Below, in pieces: positions 63,779 through 64,000 of a stretch of DNA of 64,000 nt (the first letter of the stretch is position 1; each line of letters opens with the position of its first letter). The notes beneath the pieces were generated by a model that ran no database searches, had not been told where the DNA came from, and worked only from the letters and a program-made list of their open reading frames with translations. Source of the stretch: Shewanella dokdonensis. GTDB taxonomy: Bacteria > Pseudomonadota > Gammaproteobacteria > Enterobacterales > Shewanellaceae. The position numbers were made by a program, and so were the translations under genes. The stretch is taken from NCBI RefSeq assembly GCF_018394335.1, contig NZ_CP074572.1:372001-436000 (forward strand), written 5' to 3'.

Positions 63779-64000
63779 CTAGTACAGCAGACTGTATAAC
63801 TTACGCCGATATTGACCGGCCAGCGCATTTCCCTGCCCCAACGCTGATAACAAGGTCAGCAACTGTTGCTTTACTGCCCCATCACCAATATTCAAATCAT
63901 GCGACAGCGGCGTAAATAACAACGCTAAAGCCTCTTCATCCCGATGTGCTAGATGCAGTGCCGTGGCCAGCTTTTGTAATACTTCCACATCCGCTGGTGA
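63779..64000 (-). CDS. cnoX: CnoX/YbbN thioredoxin-fold co-chaperone (3' part only)
   Basis: C-terminal 73 codons of a protein running off the right edge. LATALHLAHRDEEALALLFT and the closing GQGNALAGQYRRKLYSLLY match the TPR-like tail of E. coli CnoX (YbbN), a holdase that protects substrates of DnaK and GroEL under oxidative stress. The thioredoxin domain lies outside the window. No frameshift is visible in the part present. Confidence 0.85.
   Translation of the reverse strand, partial: SPADVEVLQKLATALHLAHRDEEALALLFTPLSHDLNIGDGAVKQQLLTLLSALGQGNALAGQYRRKLYSLLY

Overview
The window looks like a chromosomal segment of a Shewanella-type gammaproteobacterium (order Alteromonadales). The case rests on the divergent gltA / sdhCDAB-sucABCD block, the CsiV-family protein after mfd, the YcfP (UPF0227) protein, 434-aa inosine-guanosine kinase next to hemH and adk, and the LpxK/MsbA/ComEC and LolCDE clusters. 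The assignment comes from gene content read by eye; no database search was run.

Layout. 1-10.9 kb: TCA-cycle block, sucD(partial)-sucC-sucB-sucA-sdhB-sdhA-sdhD-sdhC on the minus strand, divergent from gltA, with a CRP-like site between them. 11.2-18.6 kb: a lipoprotein adaptor and two RND pumps. 18.7-25.0 kb: an exported metallo-beta-lactamase-fold hydrolase, a VpsR-like sigma-54 activator, a secreted Cys-containing protein of unknown function and a secreted M11-type metalloprotease. 25.4-27.9 kb: a WaaP-like kinase and an RDD membrane protein. 27.9-31.5 kb: an AT-rich accessory patch with a RhuM-Fic/Doc fusion, an orphan lipoprotein, small ORFs, a perfect 24-nt palindrome and probable mobile-element debris. 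31.6-37.5 kb: ycaR/Trm112-lpxK-msbA, comEC, DUF2062 gene. 37.6-40.8 kb: lolE-lolD-lolC. 40.9-46.3 kb: PilZ protein, mfd, csiV, acylphosphatase. 46.3-52 kb: a 44-bp tandem repeat, ycfP, nagZ, sdaA, cysB, a membrane-anchored coiled-coil protein. 52-64 kb: topA, astB, an Ig-like surface lipoprotein, a dicarboxylate/amino-acid symporter, gsk, hemH, adk and the 3' end of cnoX (ybbN).

The strongest signal in the raw sequence is not a new system. About 19 genes are broken by single-base frameshifts, about 25 in all. Most are one base short in a run of 4-7 identical bases, and inserting or deleting that base restores a full-length, family-typical protein. Several of these genes (adk, topA, lpxK, lolC, lolD, hemH) are essential in related bacteria, so most shifts are best read as sequencing or assembly errors. 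I annotate such genes as whole CDS and state where the shift is. Two were hidden: sdhD, whose apparent overlap with sdhA disappears, and the Ig-like lipoprotein, whose true start has a consensus ribosome-binding site in another frame.

The most novel biology is in the 27.9-31.5 kb patch (a RhuM-Fic/Doc protein with a Doc-like active site preceded by a tiny ORF, and two copies of a 30-nt hairpin that bracket the RDD gene plus the patch) and in the regulator / secreted protein / protease group at 19.6-25 kb.
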